DNA of 64,000 nt from Actinomycetota bacterium. GTDB taxonomy: Bacteria; Actinomycetota; Thermoleophilia; Gaiellales; Gaiellaceae. The stretch spans positions 1 to 64,000 of the forward strand of contig VAWR01000056.1 of assembly GCA_005885245.1 (NCBI GenBank), in the 5' to 3' direction. The notes below the pieces were generated by a model. That model saw only the letters and a list, made by a program, of their open reading frames with translations, searched no databases and had not been told where the DNA came from. Position numbers and translations under genes: made by a program. Below are positions 53,353-62,481 of this stretch, one piece after another; the first letter of the stretch is position 1, and each line of letters begins with the position of its first letter.

Positions 53353-55281
53353 ATGGTCGGTCTGCACTGGCGCGGCCCCGGCTCGGTCCAGTTCCGCACG
53401 CGTTCGCAGGCCGGCAGGTGGAGTGCCTGGCGCCGCGCCGATCCCGAGGGTGAGGACCTGCCGGACGTTGGGAGCGCCGAAACGCGGGCCAGCCGCGGTT
53501 GGCGCCTCGGGAACCCGTACTGGACAGGGCCGTCCAATCGCATCGCGTATCGGCTTCACGGCCGCGTCCTCCGACTGCGCACCTACTTCGTCCGGAGTCC
53601 GGAGGAACGCATCCCGTTACGGCGCGTGTCCATGGCGGGCTCGCCGCCGATCCTCTCCCGCTTCGCCTGGGGGGCGAACGAGGCGATCAGGCGAGCGCCG
53701 CCGAGCTACGCGCCGAGCGTGCAGTTCGCGCTGGTTCATCACACGGCCGGGACGAACTCGTACACGGCGTCGCAGTCGGCGGCGATCGTGCGCGGCATCG
53801 AGGTCTACCACGTCCAGGGAAACGGCTGGAACGACATCGGCTACAACTTTCTCGTCGACAAGTACGGCCAGGTTTTCGAGGGCCGATACGGCGGAGTGGA
53901 CAAGAATGTGATCGGCGCGCACGCCGAGGGTTTCAACACCGGTTCCGTCGGAGTTGCGATGCTCGGGACCTACGGGTCGGCTGCGCCCCCCACCGTGGCG
54001 CGGAACGCCCTGGCCAGTCTGCTCGCCTGGCGGCTCGACCTTGCACACGTCGACCCGAGGTCGACCCTCACGTGGGTCTCGGGTGGAAACGCGAAGTTTG
54101 CGGCGGGCGTACCGGTGATCTTGCGGGCTGTCTCGGGTCACCGTGACACGGGCTTCACCAGCTGTCCGGGGGCCGCCCTCTATGCTCAGCTCGGCGCAAT
54201 CGCCCAGAAGGCCGCTTCGGTCGGGCTCCCCAAGCTCTACGGCCCCGCCGTGCACGGCAGTCTCGGCGGCCAGGTGCGCTTTCAGGCGCGTCTGAGCCAG
54301 GCGCTTTCGTGGACGGTGACGGTGGCCGACTCCACGGGCGCGGTCGTCGCGACGGGAACCGGGACGAGCCAGGTCGTCGACTGGACGTGGGACGCCTCGA
54401 CGGTCACGCCCGGTCTGTACGCCTGGACGATCGCGGCCGGCGATTCCCTCCGCCCGGCAACCGGAACGATCGGTGCGAAATCCGTCGCCCTCGCGCTCAC
54501 CTCGGCGGCTGCAACCCCGCGGACGATTACCCCGGATGGCGACGGCCAGACGGACTTCAGCCAGATCTCGTACACGTTGAGCGCGCCCGCGACGGTGACT
54601 GCGACGCTACGCGGTCCAGACGGAGGCGAGCTTTCCGTGCTGTTCTCGCAACGACGTCAACCCGGCAAACAGTCGTTCCGCTTCGCCGCCGCGGGTGTCG
54701 CCGACGGCCGCTACGAGATCGTGTTGAGCGCGACCGATGGAAAGCAGACGGTGACCTCCATCGTGCCCGTGCTCGTCGACCGCACCGTTCGGCTCTTCGC
54801 GGCGGCCCCGGCGGCCTTTTCTCCGAACGGAGACGGGGTGGCCGATGAGCTCGCTTTCAGCTTCGAGCTCACCCAGTCCGCGTCCGTCCACCTCGACATC
54901 GCACAGGCGGGCAAGACGGTCGCGTCCGTCTACTCCGCTGACCTGCAGCCGGGCTCGCAGAGCGTCACATGGACCGGGGCAGGCGTGAAGGACGGCAAGT
55001 ACGCCGGAGTCCTCACTGCGACCAACGACGTCGGCTCGGTCGTGCACACCCTCCTGTTCCGGATCGACCGAGTGCCTCCGCAACTGCGTGTGCTCTCGTT
55101 CCCGCGACTGCGCTTCCGGGTCAGCGAAGCGGCGATGATCCGCCTGACGCTCAACGGCAGGCTCCTGACCAGAACCGTACGGGCGGGCATCTTCTCCTTC
55201 CGCAGCGCGCGTGTCCGCAGCGTGCGTATCTTCGCGAGGGACGCTGCCGGGAACCTCAGCCGGACGCTGAGGTATCCGTAG
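53353..55281 (+). CDS. N-acetylmuramoyl-L-alanine amidase (PGRP type) with FlgD-like repeats, lacking its own signal peptide
   Basis: A 642-residue body. N-terminal beta region VGLHWRGPGSVQFRTRS; amidase domain (about 108-285) with zinc His in FALVHHTAGTN, substrate residues GAHAEGFNTGSVGVAML and Cys in SGHRDTGFTSCPG; then two or three FlgD/Ig-like repeats (TPDGDGQTDFS and SPNGDGVADELAFSF). It cleaves the sugar-peptide bond of peptidoglycan. The ATG at 53353 is only the first downstream of the in-frame TAG and gives a protein with no export signal. It overlaps birA by 26 bases. Confidence 0.85.
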   Translation: MVGLHWRGPGSVQFRTRSQAGRWSAWRRADPEGEDLPDVGSAETRASRGWRLGNPYWTGPSNRIAYRLHGRVLRLRTYFVRSPEERIPLRRVSMAGSPPILSRFAWGANEAIRRAPPSYAPSVQFALVHHTAGTNSYTASQSAAIVRGIEVYHVQGNGWNDIGYNFLVDKYGQVFEGRYGGVDKNVIGAHAEGFNTGSVGVAMLGTYGSAAPPTVARNALASLLAWRLDLAHVDPRSTLTWVSGGNAKFAAGVPVILRAVSGHRDTGFTSCPGAALYAQLGAIAQKAASVGLPKLYGPAVHGSLGGQVRFQARLSQALSWTVTVADSTGAVVATGTGTSQVVDWTWDASTVTPGLYAWTIAAGDSLRPATGTIGAKSVALALTSAAATPRTITPDGDGQTDFSQISYTLSAPATVTATLRGPDGGELSVLFSQRRQPGKQSFRFAAAGVADGRYEIVLSATDGKQTVTSIVPVLVDRTVRLFAAAPAAFSPNGDGVADELAFSFELTQSASVHLDIAQAGKTVASVYSADLQPGSQSVTWTGAGVKDGKYAGVLTATNDVGSVVHTLLFRIDRVPPQLRVLSFPRLRFRVSEAAMIRLTLNGRLLTRTVRAGIFSFRSARVRSVRIFARDAAGNLSRTLRYP

Positions 55282-55846
55282 CCCAGGCGTCGTAGGCCCG
55301 CTCGAGCCGGACCAGGATCTCGACGAGGAGCCGGGCCCGGTCGACGGGCTCGCCGAGTTCGAGCCGCAGCGAGGTCGGCTCGGTACGGGCATCCTCCGGA
55401 AGCTGCTCCGAGGTCTGGTTGACGTTGACGCCGACGCCGAGAACGACCCGACCCTCGCTCGATTCGGCCAGGATTCCCGCCACTTTCCGCCCGTCGATCA
55501 GCACGTCGTTGGGGAACTCGATGACCGGCTCGATCCCGGTCAGCTCTGCGATCGCCTCGGCAACCGCGCCGCCGGCAATCAGCGAGAGCTCGGGCAGCCT
55601 GGCGGCCGCGACTCGAGGCAGGAGCAGCACCGAGACGAGCACACTCGTTCGGGCAGAGGCCTGCCAGCTGCGGCCGAGCCGGCCGCGGCCCTCGGTCTGT
55701 TCCTCTGCGACCGCAACCGTGCCCTCGGCCGCTTCCTCTCGGAGCAGGCGCTGCGTCGACGGGCAGACCTCTTCGTACAGGTAGACGTGGCCGAAGCGGC
55801 CGCGCAGAAGCGGTTTCACGGCGTCGGGGGCGAGCGAATCCGCCAC
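55256..55846 (-). CDS. birA: biotin--[acetyl-CoA carboxylase] ligase, catalytic domain only
   Basis: A 196-residue minimal BirA. It has CPSTQRLLREEA (about 28-39), the biotinyl-AMP loop EGRGRLGRSW (52-61), EFPNDVLIDGRKVAGIL (about 109-125, where KWPND is usual) and GVGVNVNQTSEQLP. It lacks both the N-terminal HTH and the C-terminal SH3-like domain, so it cannot be a repressor. It would biotinylate the acetyl-CoA carboxylase carrier; accD lies 8 kb away. Confidence 0.88.
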   Translation of the reverse strand: MADSLAPDAVKPLLRGRFGHVYLYEEVCPSTQRLLREEAAEGTVAVAEEQTEGRGRLGRSWQASARTSVLVSVLLLPRVAAARLPELSLIAGGAVAEAIAELTGIEPVIEFPNDVLIDGRKVAGILAESSEGRVVLGVGVNVNQTSEQLPEDARTEPTSLRLELGEPVDRARLLVEILVRLERAYDAWATDTSASG

Positions 55847-55867
55847 GCTCCTACACTAGAGCGCACA

Positions 55868-56476
55868 ATGCAACTGCCACGTAGCCGCCGCCGTCCAATT
55901 CACCAGACCTTCCGTTCGGAGGGGCCACTCGTCTATGCACGGCTGAGCGATCCGATTCTGGTGAAACGAGCGAAGGACGGCGACAGGCAGGCGCTCGCGG
56001 CGCTCTGTGAGCGGCACGCCCCGCGCGTGGAGAAGCTCGCCGGGCACCTCTTGCGTGATCCGGAAGATGCCCGCGACGCTGCCCAGGAGGCGCTGACGAA
56101 GCTCTGTACTCGGATCGGACAGTTCCGGGGGGAATCGCAGTTCTCCACGTGGCTGCACCGCCTGACCATGAATGCCTGCAGCGACGTTGCGAAGCGTCAG
56201 AGCGCCCGGGCCTGCGAACCGCTGCTCGAGGATCGCCGGGCGTCGACCGATGCCGACCCGGCGCGCGAGGCCGATCGAGCGGAGCTCCGTGGCGAGTTGA
56301 ACCGTCGCCTCGGCGAGATTCCGCCCGACCAGGCCCGAGTGGTCGTCCTGAAGGACGCGCTCGGCCTGTCGTTCGAAGAGATCGCCGCTGCAGCCAGGAT
56401 GCCCGTCGGAACGGCGAAGTGCTACGCGCACCGGGGCCGCAATCAGCTGCGGGACAAGCTCTCGGACGTCGCGTGA
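55868..56476 (+). CDS. ECF-type sigma-70 RNA polymerase sigma factor
   Basis: A 202-residue sigma factor. Region 2 is [19 protein letters not shown] (about 62-80) with [12 protein letters not shown]; region 4 is [20 protein letters not shown] (about 167-186) followed by [10 protein letters not shown]. No zf-HC2 anti-sigma gene is adjacent; fabZ follows by 10 bases, so it may cotranscribe with or control fatty-acid genes. ATG 55868 follows a TACACT box (55852-55857) closely. An extended N-terminus (about 25 residues) is unusual. Confidence 0.88.
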   Translation: MQLPRSRRRPIHQTFRSEGPLVYARLSDPILVKRAKDGDRQALAALCERHAPRVEKLAGHLLRDPEDARDAAQEALTKLCTRIGQFRGESQFSTWLHRLTMNACSDVAKRQSARACEPLLEDRRASTDADPAREADRAELRGELNRRLGEIPPDQARVVVLKDALGLSFEEIAAAARMPVGTAKCYAHRGRNQLRDKLSDVA

Positions 56477-56486
56477 TCATCGGCCG

Positions 56487-56927
56487 GTGACCGTCACGAC
56501 GCCTTTCGGCCGGGAAGCGATCGAGGAGATCCTTCCCCACCGCGAGCCCTTTCTCTTGATCGACGAGGTGCTCGAGCTTCGGCCGGGCGAGGGCGCGGTC
56601 GCCCGGAAGACCGTGCGCGAGGACGAGTGGTACCTCCGCGGTCACTTTCCGGGCCGTCCGGTGATGCCCGGCGTCCTGATCGTCGAGGCCCTGGCTCAGA
56701 CCGGCGCTGTGGCGGTGTTGAGCGAGGAGGAGAACCGCGGTCGGCTGGCGCTCTTCGCAGGCATCGACGAGTGCCGGTTCAAGCGTCTCGTCGAGCCGGG
56801 CGACGTGCTCGAGTTGCGCTGCGACCTCGAACGCGTCCGCGGGCCGATCGGTCGCGGGAAGGCGGAGGCACGGGTCGGCGGCGAGCTCGCGTGTCGAGCA
56901 GTGCTGACCTTCGCGGTGGAGCGATGA
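56487..56927 (+). CDS. fabZ: 3-hydroxyacyl-ACP dehydratase FabZ
   Basis: A 146-residue hot-dog dehydratase of [22 protein letters not shown] (about 12-28) and the catalytic-His motif [20 protein letters not shown] (52-71) are complete, with the Glu in the helix. GTG at 56487 lies 10 bases after the sigma gene. First of the fabZ-fabH-fabD-fabG-fabF run. Confidence 0.96.
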   Translation: MTVTTPFGREAIEEILPHREPFLLIDEVLELRPGEGAVARKTVREDEWYLRGHFPGRPVMPGVLIVEALAQTGAVAVLSEEENRGRLALFAGIDECRFKRLVEPGDVLELRCDLERVRGPIGRGKAEARVGGELACRAVLTFAVER

Positions 56928-57026
56928 GCGGCGCGCGGAGATGGTGAACCCTGAAGAAGCGGGCTCGTGGGGGAAGCATGGTTTCCCTCACGGGAGAGAG
57001 CCGCAGGCGAACGACGCGGGGGAGCA

Positions 57027-58016
57027 ATGATCGGCAAAGCGGCCGGGCCGCCGATCTCGATCACGGGTCTGGGTGCCTATGCCCCGGATCGCGTGCTCAC
57101 GAACGATGAGCTCTCGACGATCGTCGACACGACCGATGAGTGGATCATGGAGCGCACGGGCATTCGGGAACGCCGGATCGCCGCGCCCGAGCAGGCCCTC
57201 ACCGACCTCGCCCTTCCGGCCGCGCACGCGGCACTCGACGGGGCGGGGGTGGCGGCGCGCGACATCGACCTTCTGCTCTGCGCAACCGTCACGCCGGACA
57301 TGATGTTCCCCACGTCGAGCGCTCTCCTCGCAGACATGCTGGGCGCGGAGGACGCCGCGGCGTGCGACCTCCTCGCCGGCTGCACGGGCTTCATGTATGC
57401 GCTTGCGCAGGCGTACGGAATGATCGCTGCGGGTCTCGCCGGCCGCGCACTGGTCGTCGGTGGAGACGTCCTGTCGCGCATCCTCGACTGGACCGACCGC
57501 TCGACCCTCGTGCTGTTCGGAGACGGTGCGGGCGCGGTGGTGCTCGAGAAGGTCGATCGCCCGGGCTTCCTGGGCTTCGAGCTCGGAGCGGACGGCGGCG
57601 GCGGGGTCCACCTCTCGCTTCCGGGTAGCGGCTCTCGTCACATCGAGGACGCGACGGGCAACGGTTACGTGCAGATGAACGGAAGAGAGGTCTTCAAGTT
57701 CGCGACCCGCGTCCTCGTCTCATCCGCACAAGCCGTGCTCGATCGCTGTGACGCCTCCGTCGACGACGTCGACGTCTACATTCCCCACCAGGCGAACGTC
57801 AGAATCATGGATCATGCGGCCCAGAAGCTGGGCATCCCGCGCGAGCGCATGGTGGTTAACGTTGACCGGTATGGCAATACCTCATCCGGTTCGATCCCGC
57901 TGGCACTGGCGGACGCGCAGGCGCAAGACAGGTTGAAGGAAGGAGATCTGGTGCTGATGACGGGCATGGGAGCAGGGCTCACCTGGGGCTCCGCGCTGAT
58001 GGAGTGGACCCGATGA
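57027..58016 (+). CDS. fabH: 3-oxoacyl-ACP synthase III
   Basis: A 329-residue condensing enzyme starting fatty-acid chains from acyl-CoA and malonyl-ACP. The nucleophile is Cys119 in LLAGCTGFMYAL, with His in VYIPHQANVRI and Asn in VDRYGNTSSGSIPLAL. ATG 57027 follows GGGGGAG; the 99-base gap after fabZ contains GGGAA and TTTCCC arms around 56981-56996. Its TGA overlaps fabD (ATGA). Confidence 0.96.
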   Translation: MIGKAAGPPISITGLGAYAPDRVLTNDELSTIVDTTDEWIMERTGIRERRIAAPEQALTDLALPAAHAALDGAGVAARDIDLLLCATVTPDMMFPTSSALLADMLGAEDAAACDLLAGCTGFMYALAQAYGMIAAGLAGRALVVGGDVLSRILDWTDRSTLVLFGDGAGAVVLEKVDRPGFLGFELGADGGGGVHLSLPGSGSRHIEDATGNGYVQMNGREVFKFATRVLVSSAQAVLDRCDASVDDVDVYIPHQANVRIMDHAAQKLGIPRERMVVNVDRYGNTSSGSIPLALADAQAQDRLKEGDLVLMTGMGAGLTWGSALMEWTR

Positions 58017-58945
58017 AGAGGGGCCTCGTCGCATTCTGCTTCCCCGGCCAGGGCTCGCTCGAGGTGGGCATGGGCCGGGACATCGCCGCGGCTGTGCCGG
58101 AAGCGATGGACGTCTTCGAGCGGAGCAGCATCGCTGCCGGGCTCGATCTCAAGCGGCTTTGCTTCGAAGCCTCCGAGGAGGAGCTGGTCGAGACGGAGGT
58201 GCAACAGCCCGCCCTCGTCGCGACGAGTCTCGCTGTCTTGGCCGCACTTCGCGCGCGCGGGATCAAGCCCGATTTCGTCATCGGCCACTCGGTGGGAGAG
58301 TTCGCCGCGCTTGCGGCGGCGGGAGCGCTGAAGGTCGAAGAGGCGGTGGCGCTCGTGCGGGAGCGTGGATTGGCGATGGCCGAGGCCGCGCGCACGAATC
58401 CCGGCTCGATGGCCGCGATCCTCGGCCTTGACGACGAAGTCGTCGAGCGCATCTGCCGGCGCATCCTCAACGTGTGGCCTGCGAACTACAACTGCCCCGG
58501 CCAGATCGTGGTCTCCGGCGAGACCCTCGCGGTCGACGAAGCGTGTGCCACCGCCGAGGAGGAGGGCGCGCGCCGTGCCGTGAAGTTGCGGGTCTCCGGC
58601 GCCTTCCACAGCCCGCTCGTGGCACGCGCCGCCGATCGGCTGCGACCCGCACTGGAGCGGGTCAGGTTCGTCGAGCCGACCGCACCCTTCATGTCCACGG
58701 TGACCGCCCGGATCGAGTCGGCAAAGCGGATGGGCCCCTTGCTGGTCGAGCAGCTCACCGCGCCCGTTCGGTTCACGCAGGCAGCGCAGGCGTTGATCAA
58801 GGAAGGCGCGCACACCTTCGTCGAGGTCGGTCCAGGCAACGTGCTCGGCGGGCTCGTGAAGCGAATCGATCGGAGCGTGAAGACCGTGTCCGTCTCGACG
58901 CCCGAGGAGATCGACAAGCTCGAGGAGACCCTCGCCTCTGCCTGA
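58013..58945 (+). CDS. fabD: malonyl-CoA:ACP transacylase
   Basis: A 310-residue transferase loading malonate onto ACP. FCFPGQGSLEVGMG at the start forms the oxyanion region, the nucleophile is Ser93 in GHSVGEFAAL, and catalytic His is in SGAFHSPLV (about 201). GPGNVLGGLVKR is the C-terminal signature. ATG 58013 overlaps the fabH TGA. Confidence 0.96.
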   Translation: MKRGLVAFCFPGQGSLEVGMGRDIAAAVPEAMDVFERSSIAAGLDLKRLCFEASEEELVETEVQQPALVATSLAVLAALRARGIKPDFVIGHSVGEFAALAAAGALKVEEAVALVRERGLAMAEAARTNPGSMAAILGLDDEVVERICRRILNVWPANYNCPGQIVVSGETLAVDEACATAEEEGARRAVKLRVSGAFHSPLVARAADRLRPALERVRFVEPTAPFMSTVTARIESAKRMGPLLVEQLTAPVRFTQAAQALIKEGAHTFVEVGPGNVLGGLVKRIDRSVKTVSVSTPEEIDKLEETLASA

Positions 58946-59672
58946 ACTGCGATTCGCGTCGCTGGAAGGGAAGACCGCCCTCGTCACCGGCGGTTCGCGG
59001 GGGATCGGGCGGGCAATCGCCGTCGAGCTCGCGCGTGCCGGGGCCGATGTCACTCTCAGCTACCGCTCGGGCAAGGACGAGGCGGAGGAGGTGGCGAAGG
59101 AGGCGGGCGCTCGCGCCGTCGAGGCCGACGTCTCGGATCCTGAGCAGGCGAGGTCGTTGGTCGATGCTGCCGGCGAGCTCGACGTACTCGTCAACAACGC
59201 GGGCATCACGCGCGATGGGTTGCTCGCGCGTATGTCGGACGAAGACTGGCGGATCGTGATCGAGACGAATCTTCACGGCACGTTCCATACGTGCAGAGCC
59301 GCGGTGCGCGGAATGATGAAGCGCCGCGTCGGCGCGATCGTCAACGTCTCGAGCATCGTCGGCCTGCACGGGAATCCGGGCCAGACGAATTACTCGGCCT
59401 CCAAGGCGGGCATCATCGGCTTCACGAAGGCACTCGCACGCGAGCTCGGCAATCGGGGCGTACGCGCAAACGTCGTAGCGCCGGGCTACATCGATACGCG
59501 GTTGACGCAGGTGATCGCCGACGACATGAAGGAGCTCATGCTGGCCAACACTCCGCTCGGCCGCTTCGGCCGGCCGGAGGACGTCGCGGGGGCGGTACGG
59601 TTCCTATGCTCGGACGCCGCCGCTTTCATCACCGGCGAGGTCTTGCTCGTCGACGGGGGACTGGGGATGTAA
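58938..59672 (+). CDS. fabG: 3-oxoacyl-ACP reductase FabG (CTG start)
   Basis: An SDR reductase of about 244 residues. The canonical opening LEGKTALVTGGSRGIGRAI, with the NADP Rossmann loop, lies wholly upstream of the first in-frame GTG (59091). Upstream to the previous stop only CTG codons are available: 58938, 58947 and 58962. I chose 58938, which has GAGGAG about ten bases before it and overlaps the fabD end. Catalytic Ser, Tyr, Lys are in VNVSSIVGLHG and YSASKAGIIGF. Its stop overlaps fabF (TAATG). Confidence 0.92.
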   Translation: MPELRFASLEGKTALVTGGSRGIGRAIAVELARAGADVTLSYRSGKDEAEEVAKEAGARAVEADVSDPEQARSLVDAAGELDVLVNNAGITRDGLLARMSDEDWRIVIETNLHGTFHTCRAAVRGMMKRRVGAIVNVSSIVGLHGNPGQTNYSASKAGIIGFTKALARELGNRGVRANVVAPGYIDTRLTQVIADDMKELMLANTPLGRFGRPEDVAGAVRFLCSDAAAFITGEVLLVDGGLGM

Positions 59673-60931
59673 TGGCTGTCAACGGCAACGGACATAGGCG
59701 AGTCGTCATCACCGGGATCGGAGCCCTCACACCCCTCGGCAACGACGCCGAGACCTCCTGGCGGAACCTGGTCGCCGGTGAGTCGGGGGCGGGCCCGATC
59801 ACGCAGTTCGATTCGAGTGACTACTTCGTCCATTTCGCGTGCGAGGTGAAGGACTTCGACCCTTCGAACTGGATCGACCGCAAGCAGGCGAGGCGGATGG
59901 ACCGGTTCGCCCAGCTCATCCTGGCCGCTGCGCGCCAGGCCGAGGCCGACTCGGGACTCGAAATCGCCGCCGACGGCGATCGCATCGGTGCATCGATCGC
60001 AACCGGGATCGGTGGGATCAAGTCGTTCCAGGATTGCTACGACACATTGATCCGGCGGGGGCCCGACCGGGTGAACCCGTTTGCGATCCCGTGCATCATC
60101 CCGAACATGGGCGCGGGCTGGGTATCGATGGAGCTCGGCACACGCGGTCCGTTGTCCTCCGAGTGCACGGCGTGCGCAGCGTCGAACATGGCGATCGGGC
60201 AGGGGCTCGACGACATTCGACTCGGGCGGGCGGACGTGATGCTGTGCGGCGGCACTGAATCCGCGATCAACCAGGTCGGCATCGCCGGCTTCGGCGCGAT
60301 GCGCGCCCTCTCGCGGCGAAACGACGACCCGAAGGGGGCGAGCCGCCCGTTCGACGCAGGGCGCGACGGATTCGTGATGGGCGAGGCCGGTGCGGTGCTT
60401 GTCCTCGAAGAGCTCGAGCGCGCCCGCGCACGAGGCGCCAAGATCTACGCGGAGGTTGCCGGATACGGGCTTTCCTCCGATGCGAAGCACGTGACCGAGC
60501 CAGATCCGACCGGCCGAAATCCCGCCCGGGCGATGACGATGGCCTTTGCGGACGCGGGAATCGATCCGAAGGAGGTGGACTACATCAACGCGCACGGAAC
60601 CTCGACTCCGCTGGGCGACGCGGCGGAGACGCGCGTCATCAAGCTTGCGCTCGGCGAGGAGAAGGCAGGTATGACGCCGATCTCGTCGACGAAGGGCGCG
60701 ACCGGCCATTGTCTCGGAGCCGGCGGCGCCGTCGAAGCGATCTTTTCGACGCTCGCGATCCGCGACGGCAAGCTTCCGCCCACGATCAACTACGAGGTGG
60801 AGGACCCGGAGTGCGACCTCGACTACATCCCGAACGAGTCGCGTGACGCCGACGTGCGCGTCTCGGTGTCGAACTCGTTCGGCTTCGGCGGGCACAACGC
60901 GTCGATCGTCCTGAAGCGCCTACAGGAGTAG
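59672..60931 (+). CDS. fabF: 3-oxoacyl-ACP synthase II
   Basis: A 419-residue elongating condensing enzyme. The active-site Cys168 lies in ECTACAASNMAIG; the two histidines are in NAHGTSTPLGDAAE and GATGHCLGAGGAVEA. It starts ATG within the fabG stop. No acyl carrier protein gene lies between fabG and fabF or elsewhere in this run, although that is its usual place. It uses the FSNSFGFGGHN-type C-terminal motif (VSNSFGFGGHN). Confidence 0.96.
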   Translation: MAVNGNGHRRVVITGIGALTPLGNDAETSWRNLVAGESGAGPITQFDSSDYFVHFACEVKDFDPSNWIDRKQARRMDRFAQLILAAARQAEADSGLEIAADGDRIGASIATGIGGIKSFQDCYDTLIRRGPDRVNPFAIPCIIPNMGAGWVSMELGTRGPLSSECTACAASNMAIGQGLDDIRLGRADVMLCGGTESAINQVGIAGFGAMRALSRRNDDPKGASRPFDAGRDGFVMGEAGAVLVLEELERARARGAKIYAEVAGYGLSSDAKHVTEPDPTGRNPARAMTMAFADAGIDPKEVDYINAHGTSTPLGDAAETRVIKLALGEEKAGMTPISSTKGATGHCLGAGGAVEAIFSTLAIRDGKLPPTINYEVEDPECDLDYIPNESRDADVRVSVSNSFGFGGHNASIVLKRLQE

Positions 60932-60938
60932 CCACGCT

Positions 60939-61586
60939 GTGGCGGCGGACCGGTGGGCAACGTTCGACTGCTACGGAACGCTGATCGACTGGAACGGCGG
61001 GATTCGCCGGGAGCTGGCCCGGGTTTTCGGCGAGGAGCGGGCTGATACCCAGCTCGAGCGCTACCACGAGGTCGAGCCGGCGCTGCAGGTGGGCGGCGGG
61101 CGCACCTACCGCGAGGTCATGACGGCGGCGATGGGCGAGCTGGGTGCACCTCTGGGAGAGGAGGCGGGCCTCGCTGCCGCTCTCCCGTCATGGGAGCCGT
61201 TCCAGGAGGTGCGGGCCGCCCTCGAGGAGGCCCGTGCCAGGGGTTGGAAGCTGGCCATCCTGTCCAACTCGGACCGTGACCTGATCGATGCGTCACTGGC
61301 GCAGATCGGTGTCTCGTTCGAGCTCGCCATCGTCGCGTCGGAGATCGGCTCGTACAAGCCGGCGCCTACCCACTGGCTGCGGTTCTTCGAAGTGACGGGT
61401 GCGCCGCGGGAGTTGCACGTCCACGTGGCCCAGAGCCACTATCACGACATCGTGCCGGCGCACGAGCTGGGCCTGCGCACGATCTGGATCAACCGCTATG
61501 CGGAACGTCACGAGCTGCGACCCTCGCGCGAGCTCTCCGATCTAGCCGGGCTGCCCGACACACTCGATGAACTTGTCCGTGCCTGA
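60939..61586 (+). CDS. haloacid dehalogenase-like (HAD) hydrolase
   Basis: A 215-residue HAD protein, L-2-haloacid dehalogenase-like: motif I TFDCYGTLIDWNGG (about 8-21), motif II ILSNSDRDLI, Lys in GSYKPAPTHW, then HVAQSHYHDIVPAHELGL, which keeps the acidic pair partly. Substrate unknown. GTG start 7 bases after fabF. It overlaps the GNAT gene by 20 bases. Confidence 0.88.
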   Translation: MAADRWATFDCYGTLIDWNGGIRRELARVFGEERADTQLERYHEVEPALQVGGGRTYREVMTAAMGELGAPLGEEAGLAAALPSWEPFQEVRAALEEARARGWKLAILSNSDRDLIDASLAQIGVSFELAIVASEIGSYKPAPTHWLRFFEVTGAPRELHVHVAQSHYHDIVPAHELGLRTIWINRYAERHELRPSRELSDLAGLPDTLDELVRA

Positions 61587-62481
61587 AGGGTTCAGCGTCC
61601 GCGAAGCAACGGCGGCCGACGTCGAGCCCGCCGCCGCGGTCCTCAACGCCGAGGAAGTGGATCTGCGTGGACACTCGGACTGGGGAGTCGATGAGACGAC
61701 CCACATCTGGCGGCTTGCAAATCTCGAGGCGACCTGGATGGTCGAGACGACCGAAGGCCTGACTGCCGCCGTTGTGTTGGCGATCGACCGCGGTGGTGAA
61801 CGTGAGGCCTGGGTGACGGTCCATCCGGACTTCACGGGACAGGGCCTCGCGACGGCTCTGCTCGCGACGACCGAACAGCACGCTCGCGCAGCCGGGCTGA
61901 CCAAGTTGAAGCTGGGTGCGTTCGCCGAGAACGAGGGAGCGTGCAGGCTCTTCGAACGCCACGGTTTTCGGGAGGCACGCCACTACTTCGGCATGCGGAT
62001 CGACTTCGATCGCCCGCCGAGCCCTCCCACGTGGCCTCCCGGCATCGAGGTCGCGACGTTCCAGCCTGACGATGCGAGAGCGTTCCATCAGGCGCTTGGC
62101 GAATCGTTCGAGGACGAGTGGGGATTCCATCATCCACCCTTCGAAGAGTGGAAACGAGAGCGCCTCGACGTGCCGGAGACGGACACGTCTCTGTGGTTCG
62201 TCGTACGCGACGGCGACGAGATCGCCGCCGTCGCACGCTGCGATCCGAAGCGCGAGGGAGGAGGCTGGGTCGGCGCACTCGGCGTGAGAAGGGCGTGGCG
62301 CAAGCGGGGGATCGGGCTCGCCCTCCTGCGGCATGCATTCGTCGAGTTCCACCGGCGAGGCGAGTCGCACGTCGGCCTTGGCGTCGATACGCAGAACGCG
62401 AGCGGAGCGACGCGTCTCTACGAGCGGGCAGGCATGCGCGTGCTCAACGAGGACGTCGTGTACGAGAAGGATCTGACGTGA
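61567..62481 (+). CDS. tandem GNAT-family N-acetyltransferase (MshD-like layout)
   Basis: A 304-residue protein with two GNAT domains. The first (about 10-145) has the acetyl-CoA loop VHPDFTGQGLATALL and ENEGACRLFERHGF; the second (about 160-304) has VRRAWRKRGIGLALLRHA and NASGATRLYERAGM. The double layout is that of mycothiol synthase, but I see nothing that fixes mycothiol as its product. Its TGA overlaps the next GTG. Confidence 0.88.
   Translation: MNLSVPEGFSVREATAADVEPAAAVLNAEEVDLRGHSDWGVDETTHIWRLANLEATWMVETTEGLTAAVVLAIDRGGEREAWVTVHPDFTGQGLATALLATTEQHARAAGLTKLKLGAFAENEGACRLFERHGFREARHYFGMRIDFDRPPSPPTWPPGIEVATFQPDDARAFHQALGESFEDEWGFHHPPFEEWKRERLDVPETDTSLWFVVRDGDEIAAVARCDPKREGGGWVGALGVRRAWRKRGIGLALLRHAFVEFHRRGESHVGLGVDTQNASGATRLYERAGMRVLNEDVVYEKDLT

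Noticed and set aside
56970-57000. FapR-type operator or riboswitch upstream of fabH
   Set aside because: GGGAA/TTTCCC arms exist, but they do not match any regulator consensus or riboswitch core that I can name.
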